From NCBI GenBank assembly GCA_905250125.1, contig CAJNOL010000468.1, forward strand, positions 62,001 through 126,000: a stretch of 64,000 bases of DNA. Reading direction: 5' to 3'. The DNA is from Rotaria sordida (Eukaryota; Rotifera; Eurotatoria; Philodinida; Philodinidae). Below are positions 35,526 to 47,340 of this stretch, in pieces. Both the position numbers and the translations under genes were made by a program. Within the stretch, counting starts at the first letter, position 1, and every line of letters starts with the position of its first letter. The notes beneath the pieces were generated by a model. That model worked only from the letters and a program-made list of their open reading frames with translations, made no database searches and was not told the DNA's origin.

Positions 35526-36210
35526 TGATTTTTCTCATGAACGCTAGTCGTCAGCTTCCATTTCATGTCAAATTCGGTCGTTTCTACTATTACAAATATG
35601 TTGGTAGTGTATATCTGAATTGTCAAAATATTTTGTTTTCTTTGTAAAGTCATCCCAATAATTTAGTTACTACAATCTAGCAATTTCAGCCAAAATAATG
35701 GTGAAGACTTTTAGGGTTCTGTGCTGTCGGTTTATATGATATTGTGTGTGTGTGACACGATTTTATTGTTTGTTGTTGTATGATTCATTTGTTAGTGTTG
35801 GAAGATAACAATATTGTATCTTAATTATATATCTTTCTTCCTTTTTCTTTTCTTTCATTTGAATATCTTTCAATTGCAAACTTTGTTGACAATGATTGCA
35901 CCTATCAAAAGTAAAAACTTTCCAATTGATAAGGACACTTAATTTCTGTATGATGTGAGGTATGGACTTGGGTTTGGAACTTATATGAGGTAGACTGCTA
36001 AGAAGAAATATCCTACTCATACTTCAATCCACCCACACCCTAGTTTACCACAAGAAAAGGCGAATATGAATTGATGAACAAACAATACCGTTGTGTACAA
36101 TGACCGACATCTCAAATATAAATTGTTTTTCTTTCTACGCAATTCTACAGATTGTTATTGTGCATATTTTCACTGTGTGTTTGATTGCTGAAACTTGGTA
36201 TTTCAAATAC
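35526..36210. other. Spacer with a C-rich telomere-like motif
   Basis: No gene supported. AATCCACCCACACCCTAG lies at 36027-36044, an isolated C-rich arm. Confidence 0.45.
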
Positions 36211-37015
36211 TACACTAGTCGACGATCTTGACATTGTTCTTTTCAGATTCTTGTGTTCATGAATTCTTGTCTGATTCGTTTTTTCTTGTATCTCTTGTCT
36301 GCTTCTGTCTTACTTGAAGTTCTTGCTTGATTTCTTTTTTTTTTCTTGAATCTGACATGTTTATTAGAAAAAACAATAAATTATTAAAAGTAATTTATTT
36401 ACATAAAATTAAGAAACAAAAAAAATATGATTAAAATATTTTATTCACATGAAAAATACATATCTACTATTATAATTCGTGTTTTTGAATTTTTTATTAT
36501 CTAAAATCAATAATAGTTGATATCTAACGCCAAGTCGTTGTTGTGATAATGTTGTTATTGAAAACTCTAACATCAATTATAAATTGACTCACTAATATGA
36601 GTCAATACATGTATATTTACTATTAAATATTTTCATTATCTGATATTGACATGCAACCTAAATGTTGTTTGAAAATAATCTTTTGTCTATTTAATTGAAC
36701 ACTATAATCAATAACTATCATTATGTAAAAATGAATAAATAACGTATAAACGTTGATATATATAGATACATGCACACAAAGACATTACGTGACGTTTGTC
36801 TCGAAAATTAGAGAAGAATCTTTTTCTTTTCTGTCACAAGAGCCTTGTCTGAATTCCAAGAAATTCTAAATATCTTGTTATTCCTTATAGATTCCTGTTT
36901 TTATTTCCTCTTAAAAAGTATCTTGTCTGGAGTTCAAGATTAAAAAGAATCTTGCCTGATAACCGAGAAAAACAAGAATCTGAAAAGGACGACATCACGA
37001 TCGTCGACTAGTGTA
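36211..37015. mobile_element. TIR element with CTTGTCTG words, about 0.8 kb
   Basis: Ends TACACTAGTCGACGATC and the exact inverse GATCGTCGACTAGTGTA. Inverted repeats of about 42 bp continue to TTTTCAGATTCTTG / CAAGAATCTGAAAA. If the outer TA is a target duplication, the element proper is 36213-37013. Subterminal zones in both arms carry repeated CTTGTCTG or CTTGCCTG words (ATTCTTGTCTGATTCG, CTCTTGTCTGC, GTATCTTGTCTGG, AATCTTGCCTG). The AT-rich middle has no coding capacity. Non-autonomous; superfamily open. Confidence 0.82.
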
Positions 37016-38110
37016 AGAACGACCAACTTTTTTTTTTGTTTCCAAGAATATCTCAAGACAGAATTCAGTGAATTGATAAATTAAGATGTAGGCTTGAAAA
37101 ATTTCAATTGATTTGTTATATTTACCTTCCATTAGATTTTGAAATATTCGATTTGGTTAAGAAAACTACTTCGATCTTAGTAGTTAGTTTTAGATATTTC
37201 CGTTCGTGTAACTTCGATTGAAAAAATTCGTTCTTAGATACAAAAGTATACTTTTGCTCCATTGCTATGATAATTGTGCTACGTATTGGAAATGCTCAGA
37301 TTGTCTTTCTCGTTACAAATAATGACATAAATCTTGAAGGAATATTTCCAGAAACGCTGAAGATTGTAAGATGTCTCATTACATTAGTTGTTGTCTACCA
37401 TTGAAGCGTTGTTCTTGTGTCTAGATAAATAAGAGAAGCAACATCAAGATTTCTGTCACATTACTTCGCATCTATGGCCAGTGAAGCATGCGATATAAAT
37501 ATTCAGATAATGAACCGTGTATGAATCAGAATGATTTACGTGAACATTTTTGTAGAGTTCTGCCAATCAAACAGTATAATTTTCTGAAATGGGCCTTGCT
37601 TCAGTTTCATTGAAGGATTTGTAGACATGACAGACTTGCTGCAGTTCAAAATGAAATTTTTATTATAACTAAAAGCAAAGGTCTTCTGTATAATGATAAA
37701 AGGTAGCGATATTTTTTACAAGTAAGAACGCACGTGCACATGACAACATTCTATTAGGTTTTTTTTTCTGAAACTGATGGGGAATACAAATGGTTCTATG
37801 ACTTTGAAAAAAAAAAGTGCAAGCTAATCATTTCATATCAATCTCGATGTCGTGTAGAACTTCGACGCAAGTATCATTGGGAGACTGGTCCGAAGCCATT
37901 CTGACAATATTCATATGGTTGATAGCTTGAATAACAATGCCAAGGAGGAAAGTGTGAAGATAAGATTATTAACGTTCGCGGAGTAATTGTTTGTAATAGT
38001 TGCATTGGCATTGACGAACTTATATCTAAGCAGAATTATACATAAAGACAATGACTTCTCGATCTACTGTGTGATTATGAGATAAAATATGTTCATACCT
38101 GCTACGAACT
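37016..38110. other. Spacer downstream of the receptor gene
   Basis: No gene supported; it includes the 3' UTR of the receptor on the minus strand. Confidence 0.45.
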
Positions 38111-39175
38111 TTACGGTATGGCAACAGTCAAACGTTGTACGTTGGTAGGTGCAATAGTCGCTGTGCGTTGTTGCAATTCTGCTCGCCATCTTGGATATAT
38201 CATTCCTAGCTTTTTCTGTATCTCTGGCAATGAACCAAGACACACGTAAGGCAAAAGGAGAGGAATGAAATAGCACAAAAAATATGTATACAGTAGAACT
38301 TCTAAGCCAACATCTGGTGGCAATCCACATAAATGTGCAAAGAGGAGAACCGGCACGGGTAAATTGATAAACAGATATAATGATACTATTGAAAGTAATT
38401 GAATGGCCATTTTTCGATGTTTACGCCATCGTATAGGTTGACGAAAACGACGCTTTTGATAAATAATACGCACAATGAGAGCAATACTGAACAAAATAGT
38501 CAAGAGAATTGATAAGATAGAATTTCCCATTGAATCATAAATCGAAAGTGCCCGTTGATCGAAATAACATGGGTATGAACACCAAGGTTGACTGTAGTCA
38601 TATATTTGCTCACAGCTTGGAAAGTATATGACAATAGTGTAGAATATGAAGCCGTAGAGAATGAGTCCAGCAAGTGGAACATAATGAAAGATAATGCGTC
38701 TTCTTCGGGTCGACACAAGCTTATCATAAAACACCAAAATATGTCTCTCAATAGAGGCGTATGCCATTAAAATACTTGTCATGAGAAATACACCTACATT
38801 GACAAACCACCAAAGTTTACAGAAGAGTTGATTCTCTGGCCAGACATGACCCAAATGAGCAAAAACAAGATAGGCAGGAATGTCGACCAGCTGTGTAATC
38901 AGCGCAGCAAACAGAAAAAGGATGACAACATGATTGTGCAATGCTGCGCGTAGCGATCGATCCACGAGTAGATGAAAGAGAAGAAAGAGAGTACAAGCAA
39001 GACCTGGCACTTCAAATACGAGTAGGAGCCAAAAGCGAAATGATCGAGGCATTGATATGTCTGGTGCATTTGCCAGGATGGTATCATTGTCAATACTATC
39101 ATTCAATGAGATCATTCTTATTCCAAAAAGAAAATGGGCGTCGTCTATTGATGCAAAAGATCCTACACCTGGCAT
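38111..39175 (-). CDS. Seven-transmembrane receptor, rhodopsin-like GPCR
   Basis: An intronless 354-aa frame from the ATG at 39175; a second ATG at residue 21 is possible. The N-terminus has an N-glycosylation site (NDS). Seven hydrophobic segments: about 47-70, 80-103, 120-142, 162-185, 217-238, 257-280 and 292-314. Cys119 at the top of TM3 can pair with Cys199 or Cys203 in the second outer loop. ERH at 143-145 stands in the DRY position. The inner third loop is basic (YQKRRFRQPIRWRKHRK). TM7 ends IPLLLPYVCL, without a classical NPxxY. It should be a plasma-membrane receptor coupling to G proteins; the ligand is unknown. Intronless receptors of this shape are abundant in bdelloid genomes (family knowledge). 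Confidence 0.85.
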   Translation of the reverse strand: MPGVGSFASIDDAHFLFGIRMISLNDSIDNDTILANAPDISMPRSFRFWLLLVFEVPGLACTLFLLFHLLVDRSLRAALHNHVVILFLFAALITQLVDIPAYLVFAHLGHVWPENQLFCKLWWFVNVGVFLMTSILMAYASIERHILVFYDKLVSTRRRRIIFHYVPLAGLILYGFIFYTIVIYFPSCEQIYDYSQPWCSYPCYFDQRALSIYDSMGNSILSILLTILFSIALIVRIIYQKRRFRQPIRWRKHRKMAIQLLSIVSLYLFINLPVPVLLFAHLCGLPPDVGLEVLLYTYFLCYFIPLLLPYVCLGSLPEIQKKLGMIYPRWRAELQQRTATIAPTNVQRLTVAIP

Positions 39176-39866
39176 CGATGGTGACCACGAATAAGTAGCA
39201 GAAAATGTGGATTGAAAAGTGTTGTTTTCAGAGGTCTACAGCGATATAATTAGAAGATTCTTGGAATAGAATATCATGTATTTCACGCGCAAAAAAATTG
39301 TTGTTTCGAGAAATTCGAAACTCAATGATTTATGCGGATGTCCTTCTCGATGAGATATCTATAATTAGAACGAAAAGAGACATGTAAAAATGAGAATGTT
39401 TTCTAATTAGATCTTTATAAGCTCGAGTCATTTATTAGAGAATGTCAGAGACAGTTTCTACCCTGGACATATTGATTTAGTCCTTGCAAGTTCCTACGCT
39501 AATGACACAATGCTGAAATACCGGCCAAGAACATCATGAGTTTCAAAACTTTAGGACATCACTTGCTGCATATGTAACGAAGTGACAATATCAAGTTCCT
39601 TCTAGAATCCGACCTATCCTGATAAGACAAAGGCAGATAGAACCACTTGAATATTCCATGGGTCTTCTAATCAAATAATTACAGATCGATATCTCAACAA
39701 GATCTCCATATCACTAGAGACTCTAGTATGCGTTTCTACAAAAATATCTATCTTTACACCGAGTAAACACACGTTTCTTTTAGAATCTGTCATATAAATG
39801 TCATATATTCAGAAATAGACAAGAAAAAGGAGAGAATGAGAGAGGTGAAGTATGCTTCATGTTTAT
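39176..39866. other. Spacer upstream of the receptor gene
   Basis: It should contain the receptor's promoter on the minus strand. No other supported feature. Confidence 0.4.
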
Positions 39867-42334
39867 CCCATGTAATCATAAAATGCATTTTTGATGCGTT
39901 TGGAATTAAAACAGCCTTCAAACGCATTGAAACGCGTTCATCATAGGGGTGTTTGAACATGCTGCGAAGTCTTTCATGCGTTCAGATGCGTTTCCTGACT
40001 AAAATGCATCACAACTGATTTACACTAGTTTTTAAACGCGTTTCAACGCGAACAGTATCATTTTTGCATCGGAATGCGTTCATACCTGGAAATAATATTA
40101 ATTTAGACGCGTTTCAATGCAATTACTTTTACTTTTGCATCCGAATGCGCTTCCCCTATATGCAACTAATCCTTTTGAGTTCCAATCGTGCATGTAAATG
40201 TAGTTTCTTTTTCTGTTTTGCATAGATAAGATGCATCTGAACGCGTTTCTAGCTGCAAGTGTACATAGTGCTATTAATAATGCAGATTACTTCGTCACAG
40301 TACGCGTGACTAGATCTCGAACAGTAAACTGAACTACGTATTTTTTATTTAAAAAAGCATAAAAATTATATAGTTAATTATATAGATGACATATTTAAGT
40401 CTTACTGTGTTTCTAATACTTAAAGAGGACTCTTCTTGATAATCTGCAGTTTCAAATATCCGTGACTAGCATTGCATGAAACAGAATATAAACACAAATA
40501 GTTGGATACGAGAAATCTTATCATATTTGTGTTCAACATATAAAGTCATGAAGACTTAGTTAATCTGTGAAATAGAAACAAATGAGTACACGTATCAAAT
40601 TTTGAAATGTACAGAACATTCATTCGAAAACGGTATTACAATAATATTATTTTGTTACATGTCACTACCAGCTAGTGAACTGCATCGGGTTTTTTTCAGG
40701 TTTTGAGTAAATAGTAAATAAAACTTTAAATCAAGATCAAACTCTTTTTCGAGATGTGAATTCGATAGTGGAATCTTTTAGTTTTCGAATAATGCATTTG
40801 GATTTGAAAAACATTTTATTCCTGCAGTTCTACATATAAAACGATCGCAAAAAAAATCGGAATCGAGTTTAAATTGGACTTCGATTTTTTTCGTATATTT
40901 TTCTTCTCTAATTCCAAGGATTGAATATTTTTCTCGAACCAAGGCATATCATTTAAGCTGGACAACTTCTCTATCGAACCCACATTTCAAAAAAAGAGTT
41001 TGATATTGGTGTAAAGTTTTTATTTACTGTTTACTCAAACCCGAAAAAACCCCATGCAGTTCACTACTACCAGCACTTTGTTTTCACGAAATCAATTTCG
41101 ATCTTGTATAACACATATGTTAACCGTAGCGATTTAAATTTCAAAATAAATAAAATTTAAGTGTTAAGCAAAAATGTCCATTTTAACTCAAACATGAAGT
41201 TCAAAGTTAGTTTCCATGTAAACCTATTAGAGATACAAACAGATAAGAAGTAGAACAAACGAATGAATCTGGATGTAGCTCAGACACAATGGTAGAGTTG
41301 CTTTCAAACACAACTTGAAACAGAATTGCGTCTGAATGTGGCTAAAAACAACTTAAAATAGCGTCTAAATGTAGTCAGAACACAAAATTTGCATTCAGAC
41401 ACTATTGTCATCGGGCGTTTAGATGCATCCATGTGCAACAAAGATTTTATCTGGGTTGATTATGAACGCATTTACAATACATTTAATGTTTATGTGTTAA
41501 AGGTTAAAGTTTTTTCTGCTTCTTTATATACGAATTCTTACACTAGAGAGTCATATGTGACAGAAGAAACAAAATGCATATAATCGTCTACAAAATACAC
41601 AATTCTTTAAATTTATTTTTTTCAATTTCCACTATTTTTTTTGAAAAGTAAATTCTATAAAATTTATCTTCACCTCGCTACTTTAAAAAAACAAAAAAGT
41701 TAAGATGCTGCATCCATTGAGCATTTATTGAATAAGCAATTAATTATCGAAAAAAAACCGTTTTTCTCGTATTCTATGATCCAAAAACTATAATTATTGT
41801 TTTTATAAAGTTAATCATATGCAACCGATGTCATGTATGCAATTTTAAGTAACACTGATAAATTAAAAAAATGAAAATATTTCAAAGTTTATATAATCTA
41901 ATGAAGCAATTGCTATAAATTGATCTTTTTTCTCTATAAAAAGTCACATGATAAAAGCAGATAAGACTACGAGTGTTTATAGCTTCATGGTAAGTTCAAT
42001 GTCTTTCATTCTGTAGGCATCATGATCGAATCTCGTTTGTTGCACTCTATTCAATAACTTAATAATGTGTTAAATTGAAATAAAAATATCACGTAGCGAT
42101 GAAAATGGATCGATACCATGATATAGAGCACAATTTTTTAAAATTTAACAAATTTCGGATATCCTAAAACGCGTTTCGTCGCGTCTAACAATAAACAACG
42201 TTAGGATGCGTTTCAAACTGGTATCGCGTTAGAACACCCGAAAATGTTGCATTTTGGATGTATCCAGACGCGTGAAATTACATTGCTGACAAGCGCTCGG
42301 GGACGCGTCAAAAATTAAAAAATGGATACATGGG
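39867..42334. mobile_element. ACGCGTTT-word element, about 2.5 kb, with nested MITE
   Basis: The left end CCCATGTAATCATAAAATGC and the inverted right end CCCATGTATCCATTTTTTAA share sequence and then both reach TTTTTGATGCGTTT / TTTTTGACGCGTCC. Between lie many (A/G)ACGCGTTTC, GATGCGTTTC and GCATCGGAATGCG words in both orientations, clustered at 39890-40250 and 42160-42310. A diluted set (GCGTCTGAATG, GCGTTTAGATGC) lies at 41270-41450. A hAT-type MITE sits inside at 40673-41066. No convincing coding frame. The ends resemble those of the MITE at 24585-24915. The limits rest on the short end match, so it could also be two neighbouring elements. Confidence 0.55.
40673..41066. mobile_element. hAT-type MITE with perfect 8-bp target duplication
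   Basis: CTACCAGC occurs at 40665-40672 and again at 41067-41074. The ends are TAGTGAACTGCATCGGGTTT and the inverse of TAGTGAACTGCATGGGGTTT. Inverted repeats of about 100 bp share AGTAAATAAAACTTTA, ATCAAACTCTTTTT and GTTCGATAGAG-like blocks. The middle is AT-rich and non-coding. A perfect 8-bp duplication plus a TAG.G-type end fits the hAT superfamily. The clean duplication indicates a fairly recent insertion. Confidence 0.92.
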
Positions 42335-43373
42335 ATATCCTTCAAGATTCTTTCTAGCATAAACGATTGCTCTAAAACTGACATAATTCATTTGCAAGAA
42401 TCCTTTGAGCTTATTTATTTCTTTCTTGTCATGCAGAAATTCATTATGCCTAATGTTCATGTTACATGTACTCGTATTACTTGAATTTAAAAATAAAAAG
42501 TAAGCAATATCGCACTGGATTAGTGTCTTGGAACCACTTCAGTAGTTCGCATTGAAGGTTACACTTTTTGATTTATAAATTCAACTAGTACATACTCATA
42601 AATAAAGAAGAAGATAAATAATGAGCCTGAAGGAAACTTTGGACGTTTAGCATCTGCTCTTTTTGTTTCACTTTTTTCTGTAACATAAAGACGCATTTGA
42701 CAATTTTTGTTCAGATATATTCTAAATAAGAAAGGTTTATTTTCTTCGAGCTCTTAAATGATCATGCAATAATATATCGAACCAATTACAAAATGAGAAA
42801 AACCTACACAAAAAAAAAACAAACAAACAATGAAGCGTTCTGCGCGTGATGGTGACAGATTGCTTCTTTTGTTTTACAAGAAAGCATCATGGGAAAAACA
42901 ATTGTACCATCCAATAATCTCGAGATGTGTTTTCATTCAATAAAAAGCACTATCTCTTGATTATCTTAAGCATGAATAACTCAATAAAATTCTCTACACC
43001 CGTGTTGTAGACTTCCATATTTCTGCTCATGGGTAACGTATGATGCAGTCAAGACAGAACCTACAGAAAAAAAGATGTCCTTCATCATCAGCGAATCGGT
43101 AGCTGATAATTTCGAAAATAGCAGTAGATTATGCTGAATTAGAATCATTAGATGAATGGTAAAATATATCTCTGAATTCAGAATTTTGGTGATGCTGAAA
43201 TTGACGAAACAGATTCGCAAAATCATAAAAAAGTGTCGTGACGATACCAGTAAGAAAAAGCAATGTCTACTCGATATGATTCATAACATCGATGGATCAT
43301 GGATAAAGAAGAAAACACAAAAAGATTACTGCATGAACGAAATTCTGTCGAATTCTGATATATAAAGGATGTT
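42335..43373. other. Spacer, no gene seen
   Basis: AT-rich; two short open frames on opposite strands near 42981-43365 show no domain. Nothing supported. Confidence 0.45.
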
Positions 43374-43910
43374 TCACAATAACTGAGAATAAATTGTCAA
43401 TGACATTTTTCATACTTTTTGTCGATATAGAGGGTTGAAATTTTCATCACACACATATCGAACTAAGATCTTTAATTTCCTAAAGTTTCAGCTCTGTATC
43501 TAAAACTAGTGCTGAAATTCATAGACAACATTGAAATACATGAATTTTCGCACTTGATTTTGGTAATATCTTTATCTCTTACTCAATCGCAACATAGTGG
43601 TCAAGAATTATTTTAACTATATAGGAACGCATATATATATTTAGAAGTCTTCAAATTTAATGATCAATTTTATTTTAAATATTCATCAATTACGAAGAAG
43701 AAAAAGATTTTAGGTGTTTTATATTGAATTTAAAACGGCTCAATACAACATGGATTGTTGGCCGCATTGTTCGCTTCATTCAAAGTTGTGATAATTCAGC
43801 ACAATTAAAATATTAATCACTTCAGAACTGTGTATCACGAATATTAAAAAGAGGAATCATTAATGGTAAAAAACGATCTGGTTATCCTGTTTCTTAAGAG
43901 GATAAATTTC
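43374..43910 (+). mobile_element. Tc1/mariner transposon relic, 5' part
   Basis: GGATGTTTCACAATAACTGA at 43371 resembles a Tc1-type end. At 43724-43897 the + strand reads the paired helix-turn-helix region of a Tc1-like transposase: TTWIVGRIVRFIQSCDNSAQ, then LQNCVSRILKRGIING and KKRSGYP. There is one stop inside and another right after. The catalytic DDE domain is missing: the element breaks off within 25 bp of a C-rich telomere-like tract. Confidence 0.68.
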
Positions 43911-43932
43911 CAGAAGGTTGTAGTCTACAGAG

Positions 43933-44003
43933 ACACTCACATCCTCACCCATATCCTTTCATATCCACGATGATACCCGCATCCACACTATGGGTTAGGA
44001 GTG
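43933..44003. repeat. C-rich telomere-like tract
   Basis: ACACTCACATCCTCACCCAT, ATCCACGATGATACCCGC and ATCCACACTATGGGTTAGG. Mostly C-rich arm, with a short G-rich stretch after it, an order opposite to the hairpins. It abuts the Tc1 relic. Confidence 0.45.
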
Positions 44004-45033
44004 ACGATAACGACATCGCCACATTCCATATTTATATCCTGAAGATTTACACCCAAAATAGGGTCAAAGCCGCATTTTTCGGCTAATGATCCCTATTGAA
44101 ATTAGTATTCTTCGATAGTGAATAGAACTTTTCATCTATCACAACCAATTACAAAGCTACTGCAAGTCAAAAAGTAAATATTGGGTTATATAAATATGAT
44201 AACAATCAAGTATACGGTCACGTTTAAGGGTATTCCCTCTTTTTGATTATTTCTGATTCCTGAAAACAGTAAGACCAATCATGCTGAAATTTTAACCACA
44301 GATAGAACACCAAAATTAAGGAGACACATGCTCAAGGAAAAAGTTTCAAGTGGATCTTCGTAGTTGTTTTTTTCTATCAAATCATGGTTTTCATAAAACA
44401 GTATCCTAATACATTACATTCTATCTAATGTTATTCGAGTGAGCTAAAAAAATTCATTTTGGAGGTACACAAGCCTATGTCTCAAAGATAGTTTTAAAAT
44501 GTTTCAAAGCTCTCAACTTCTATTTCTTTTATGAGTGAAATAGGTAAATGTTCAATACCAAAACGAGATATTTGACGTATACGATCCTACAAACTAGGAT
44601 AGGAAAGTCAAAAACGAGAACGACTGAGTCCACCTCTAGAGAATACTTCCAAGTATTAGTGGTACAAATCTCAGTTCGATTCAACAAAATTAGATGTCGG
44701 TTACTATGTATCAGGATTCGATCACAGGAAAAACCAGGATTTTACAGGAAATCTGCAAAAATTCATTTCAAAATTTTTTCTCGAACACGTCTATCAAAAA
44801 AAAGGAAGTTGCTCTGAAATATGGTCGGCGATAAACTATTGTCAGAGCATATCATCTTTTCTTTCTTTATTATTATAATTTAAACGAGTAATATTTTTTA
44901 TTATATTGTTTCATTACAGTTTATTGAAAATGAAATGATGATGATGGTGACTTGATGCCTTGGTTACCATCAGTCTTTCATTTTAAAGACAATTAATATT
45001 TTATATAGATATTTTAGTTCGATTTTTATCACT
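44004..45033. other. Spacer and promoter of the mucin-like gene
   Basis: No gene seen. A 89-codon frame at 44548-44817 (+) is Arg/Lys/Thr-rich without domain. The last 150 bp should hold the promoter of the gene at 45034. Confidence 0.45.
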
Positions 45034-47184
45034 ATGTTATCATTCATTTTGTTTTCTCTTGTTACTTTCATGAAAATATTCAATACTATGCAGTTAGATC
45101 ATTCACTAATCAATTCATGTTTTAATTTCGAAACCACATACAGTAGACAATCGAATGTTTGTAACGCAGTACATCAACTAATTATTGACGATGATAACGA
45201 ATTTACGACACTATGCGTCAATTGCACTATTAAATATATTGATGTGAAATTAAAATCTAATTGTTCAAAGAACTTCAAATGTTTATCTCTTTTCTTTGAT
45301 GATAATTCAATTTTTGAAAGATTTATTAGGCAGAATATTTATGTAATCAAAGATCTATTTTCAGTTGAACAATATAAATCAGATTATCATGTCCTTTCTA
45401 TATATGTAATCAATTATAATATCACAAAGATAACATCGGAATACATACATTCAAACTTTCATCAATATCTCCCTGATCTAACTATTTTTTTAGAATTTAT
45501 TAATCATCCACCAAATCAACCACCACTAACAATTGATGATAATATGGACGTCATAAATGTTCATAGACTTATAATAATGATTCATTGCGATTCTACCATA
45601 GAAAGAACAACTGATAGTGTACACATGTACCCATATTCCAAGAAAGTACTAAAAGGAAACAAATGTCAAGATTCTAAATCTCAACCATGGGTAAGTAATG
45701 AATTTCGAAAAGACATACACATTTGAATAGATACATAATATTAATCTAATTAACATTGTCAGGAATAATATCGAAGTTTTATATGTGCATTTTTGTTTCT
45801 CTAGATAGAAACTATTACAAGTAGTATACTCACAACAACAACATCCATATCAACAACAAAAACACTCACAACACCAACATCCATATCAACAACAAAAACA
45901 TTCACAACAAGAAAAACGAGGATAAAGACAAAAATAAGAACAACATCCACAACAAGAAAAATAAAGATAAAGACAAAAACAAGAACAACATCCATATCAA
46001 CAACAACAACAACAACAACATCCATATCAACAACAACAACAACATCCGCAGCAAGAAAAACAAAGATAAAGACAAAAATAAGGACAACATCCATATCAAA
46101 AGCAACAACATCCACAACAAGAAAAACAAAGATAAGAACAAAAATAAGGACAACATTCAGATCAACAACAACGACCGCAACACCGACATCGACAAGTACA
46201 AGAACAACAACAACATCATCGAGACCATCTATGACCATGCAAGCAACATTAATACCTAAGGCAACATCATACACAACAGAAATATCAGCATCAATAATAT
46301 CTACACCATTTATAATGGCAACAATGACTATAGCCTCGTCATCTATTTCCACGACAAGTTATCCAACATCAACATCACAATCACAAATGTCTATAACAAC
46401 ATCTGAACTTACAATGATTACAACTCCATTTTTTCAAACTACATCATTTGTATCATCAACAACAACAACTGTAACATTATTCGAAACTACTAGTATCACA
46501 ACAGAAAAATCATTTACAACATTCAACATATCATCTGTAATTACACCCGAATCATTCATATCTATATTCAAAATTCCCATGACTCAGTCAATTCTATCAA
46601 AAACTGATACAACTACATCTTACAATAAAATACCAACAACAATATTACAAACACCTACGAAAAATATTCAACAAACATTCTATAGTGTAACAATTGCTCC
46701 CTCACTTCTGATGACAGTCACCGAACTGATGAGAATTAAGGAGAAGACATTTTCAAAAACGCATGTAGAAACAATACTATTCACGATGATGTCAAATTCA
46801 ACACTTTCACTAGTTACAACTCAAAAATCGTTAGCTTCTTCGTTTACATCAAGTAAAAGATCAGAAGAATCTCATAATATTCTTCTATATATTTTATACA
46901 GTTTACTATTTGTGATCATATCTATTGCAATCATTTCTTTTATTGATTGTTATCATTATTATCGTCGCAAACAACAACAGTTATTTAATGAATATTCAAT
47001 TACTATTTTAAGTGCACCAACATCTACAAATACATATAGCAGTACTAATAATGATAGAATCCAATCGAAAAATTTATCAAATACATCGAACACATTTTTA
47101 TCATTATTATTAATGCAATCTAATGAAACTCAATCATTGAAAAAGGTGAACAAAGGTGTTGAACATATAGTTAATGATAATTGA
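45034..47184 (+). CDS. Mucin-like type I membrane protein
   Basis: Exons 45034-45690 and 45805-47184; a 114-bp intron with donor GGGTAAGT and acceptor TTTCTCTAG; 678 aa, open throughout. Signal peptide at 1-19 (MLSFILFSLVTFMKIFNTM). Residues 20-219 form a Cys- and Asn-containing ectodomain with several N-glycosylation sites (NCT, NCS, NIT). From 220 a Thr/Ser-rich mucin-type stalk runs to about 575. In its first 100 residues runs of TTTTT alternate with basic modules such as RKTKIKTKIRTTS, unusual for a mucin. Transmembrane helix at about 577-599 (LLYILYSLLFVIISIAIISF), then a stop-transfer YRRKQQQ and an 80-residue cytoplasmic tail. Expected at the cell surface; function unknown. The repeat part is expected to vary in length between alleles. 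Confidence 0.8.
45820..46165 (+). repeat. Coding ACA-rich minisatellite in the mucin stalk
   Basis: Imperfect units around ACATCCATATCAACAACA and AAGATAAAGACAAAAATAAG alternate in the 5' part of exon 2. They encode TTSISTT and RKTKIKTK modules. The reverse strand gives a long Val/Asp/Leu open frame that is only a shadow. Confidence 0.75.
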
Positions 47185-47320
47185 TTTTAATCATTTTTTG
47201 TTGTGGAAAAAGGTTTTACAAAATACGAAATACACATCAATATCAAGTCTTTTATTATTCTCTATGAAAATCCTTATCTGTGACATTAAAAATACTCGTA
47301 TAAATAATTCGATCATCATT

Positions 47321-47340
47321 ATGGGTGGGTATGGGTGTAA
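47321..47340. repeat. Telomere-like G-rich motif
   Basis: ATGGGTGGGTATGGGTGTAA, one-sided, about 140 bp beyond the stop of the mucin-like gene. Confidence 0.5.

Noticed and set aside
38500-39198. Several open frames on both strands in the receptor region
   Set aside because: All are shadows of the 354-codon seven-transmembrane frame.
45801-46352. Long Val/Asp/Leu-rich open frame on the minus strand
   Set aside because: It is the antisense of the ACA-rich Thr repeats of the mucin-like gene, whose + frame has a signal peptide, splice sites and a transmembrane helix.
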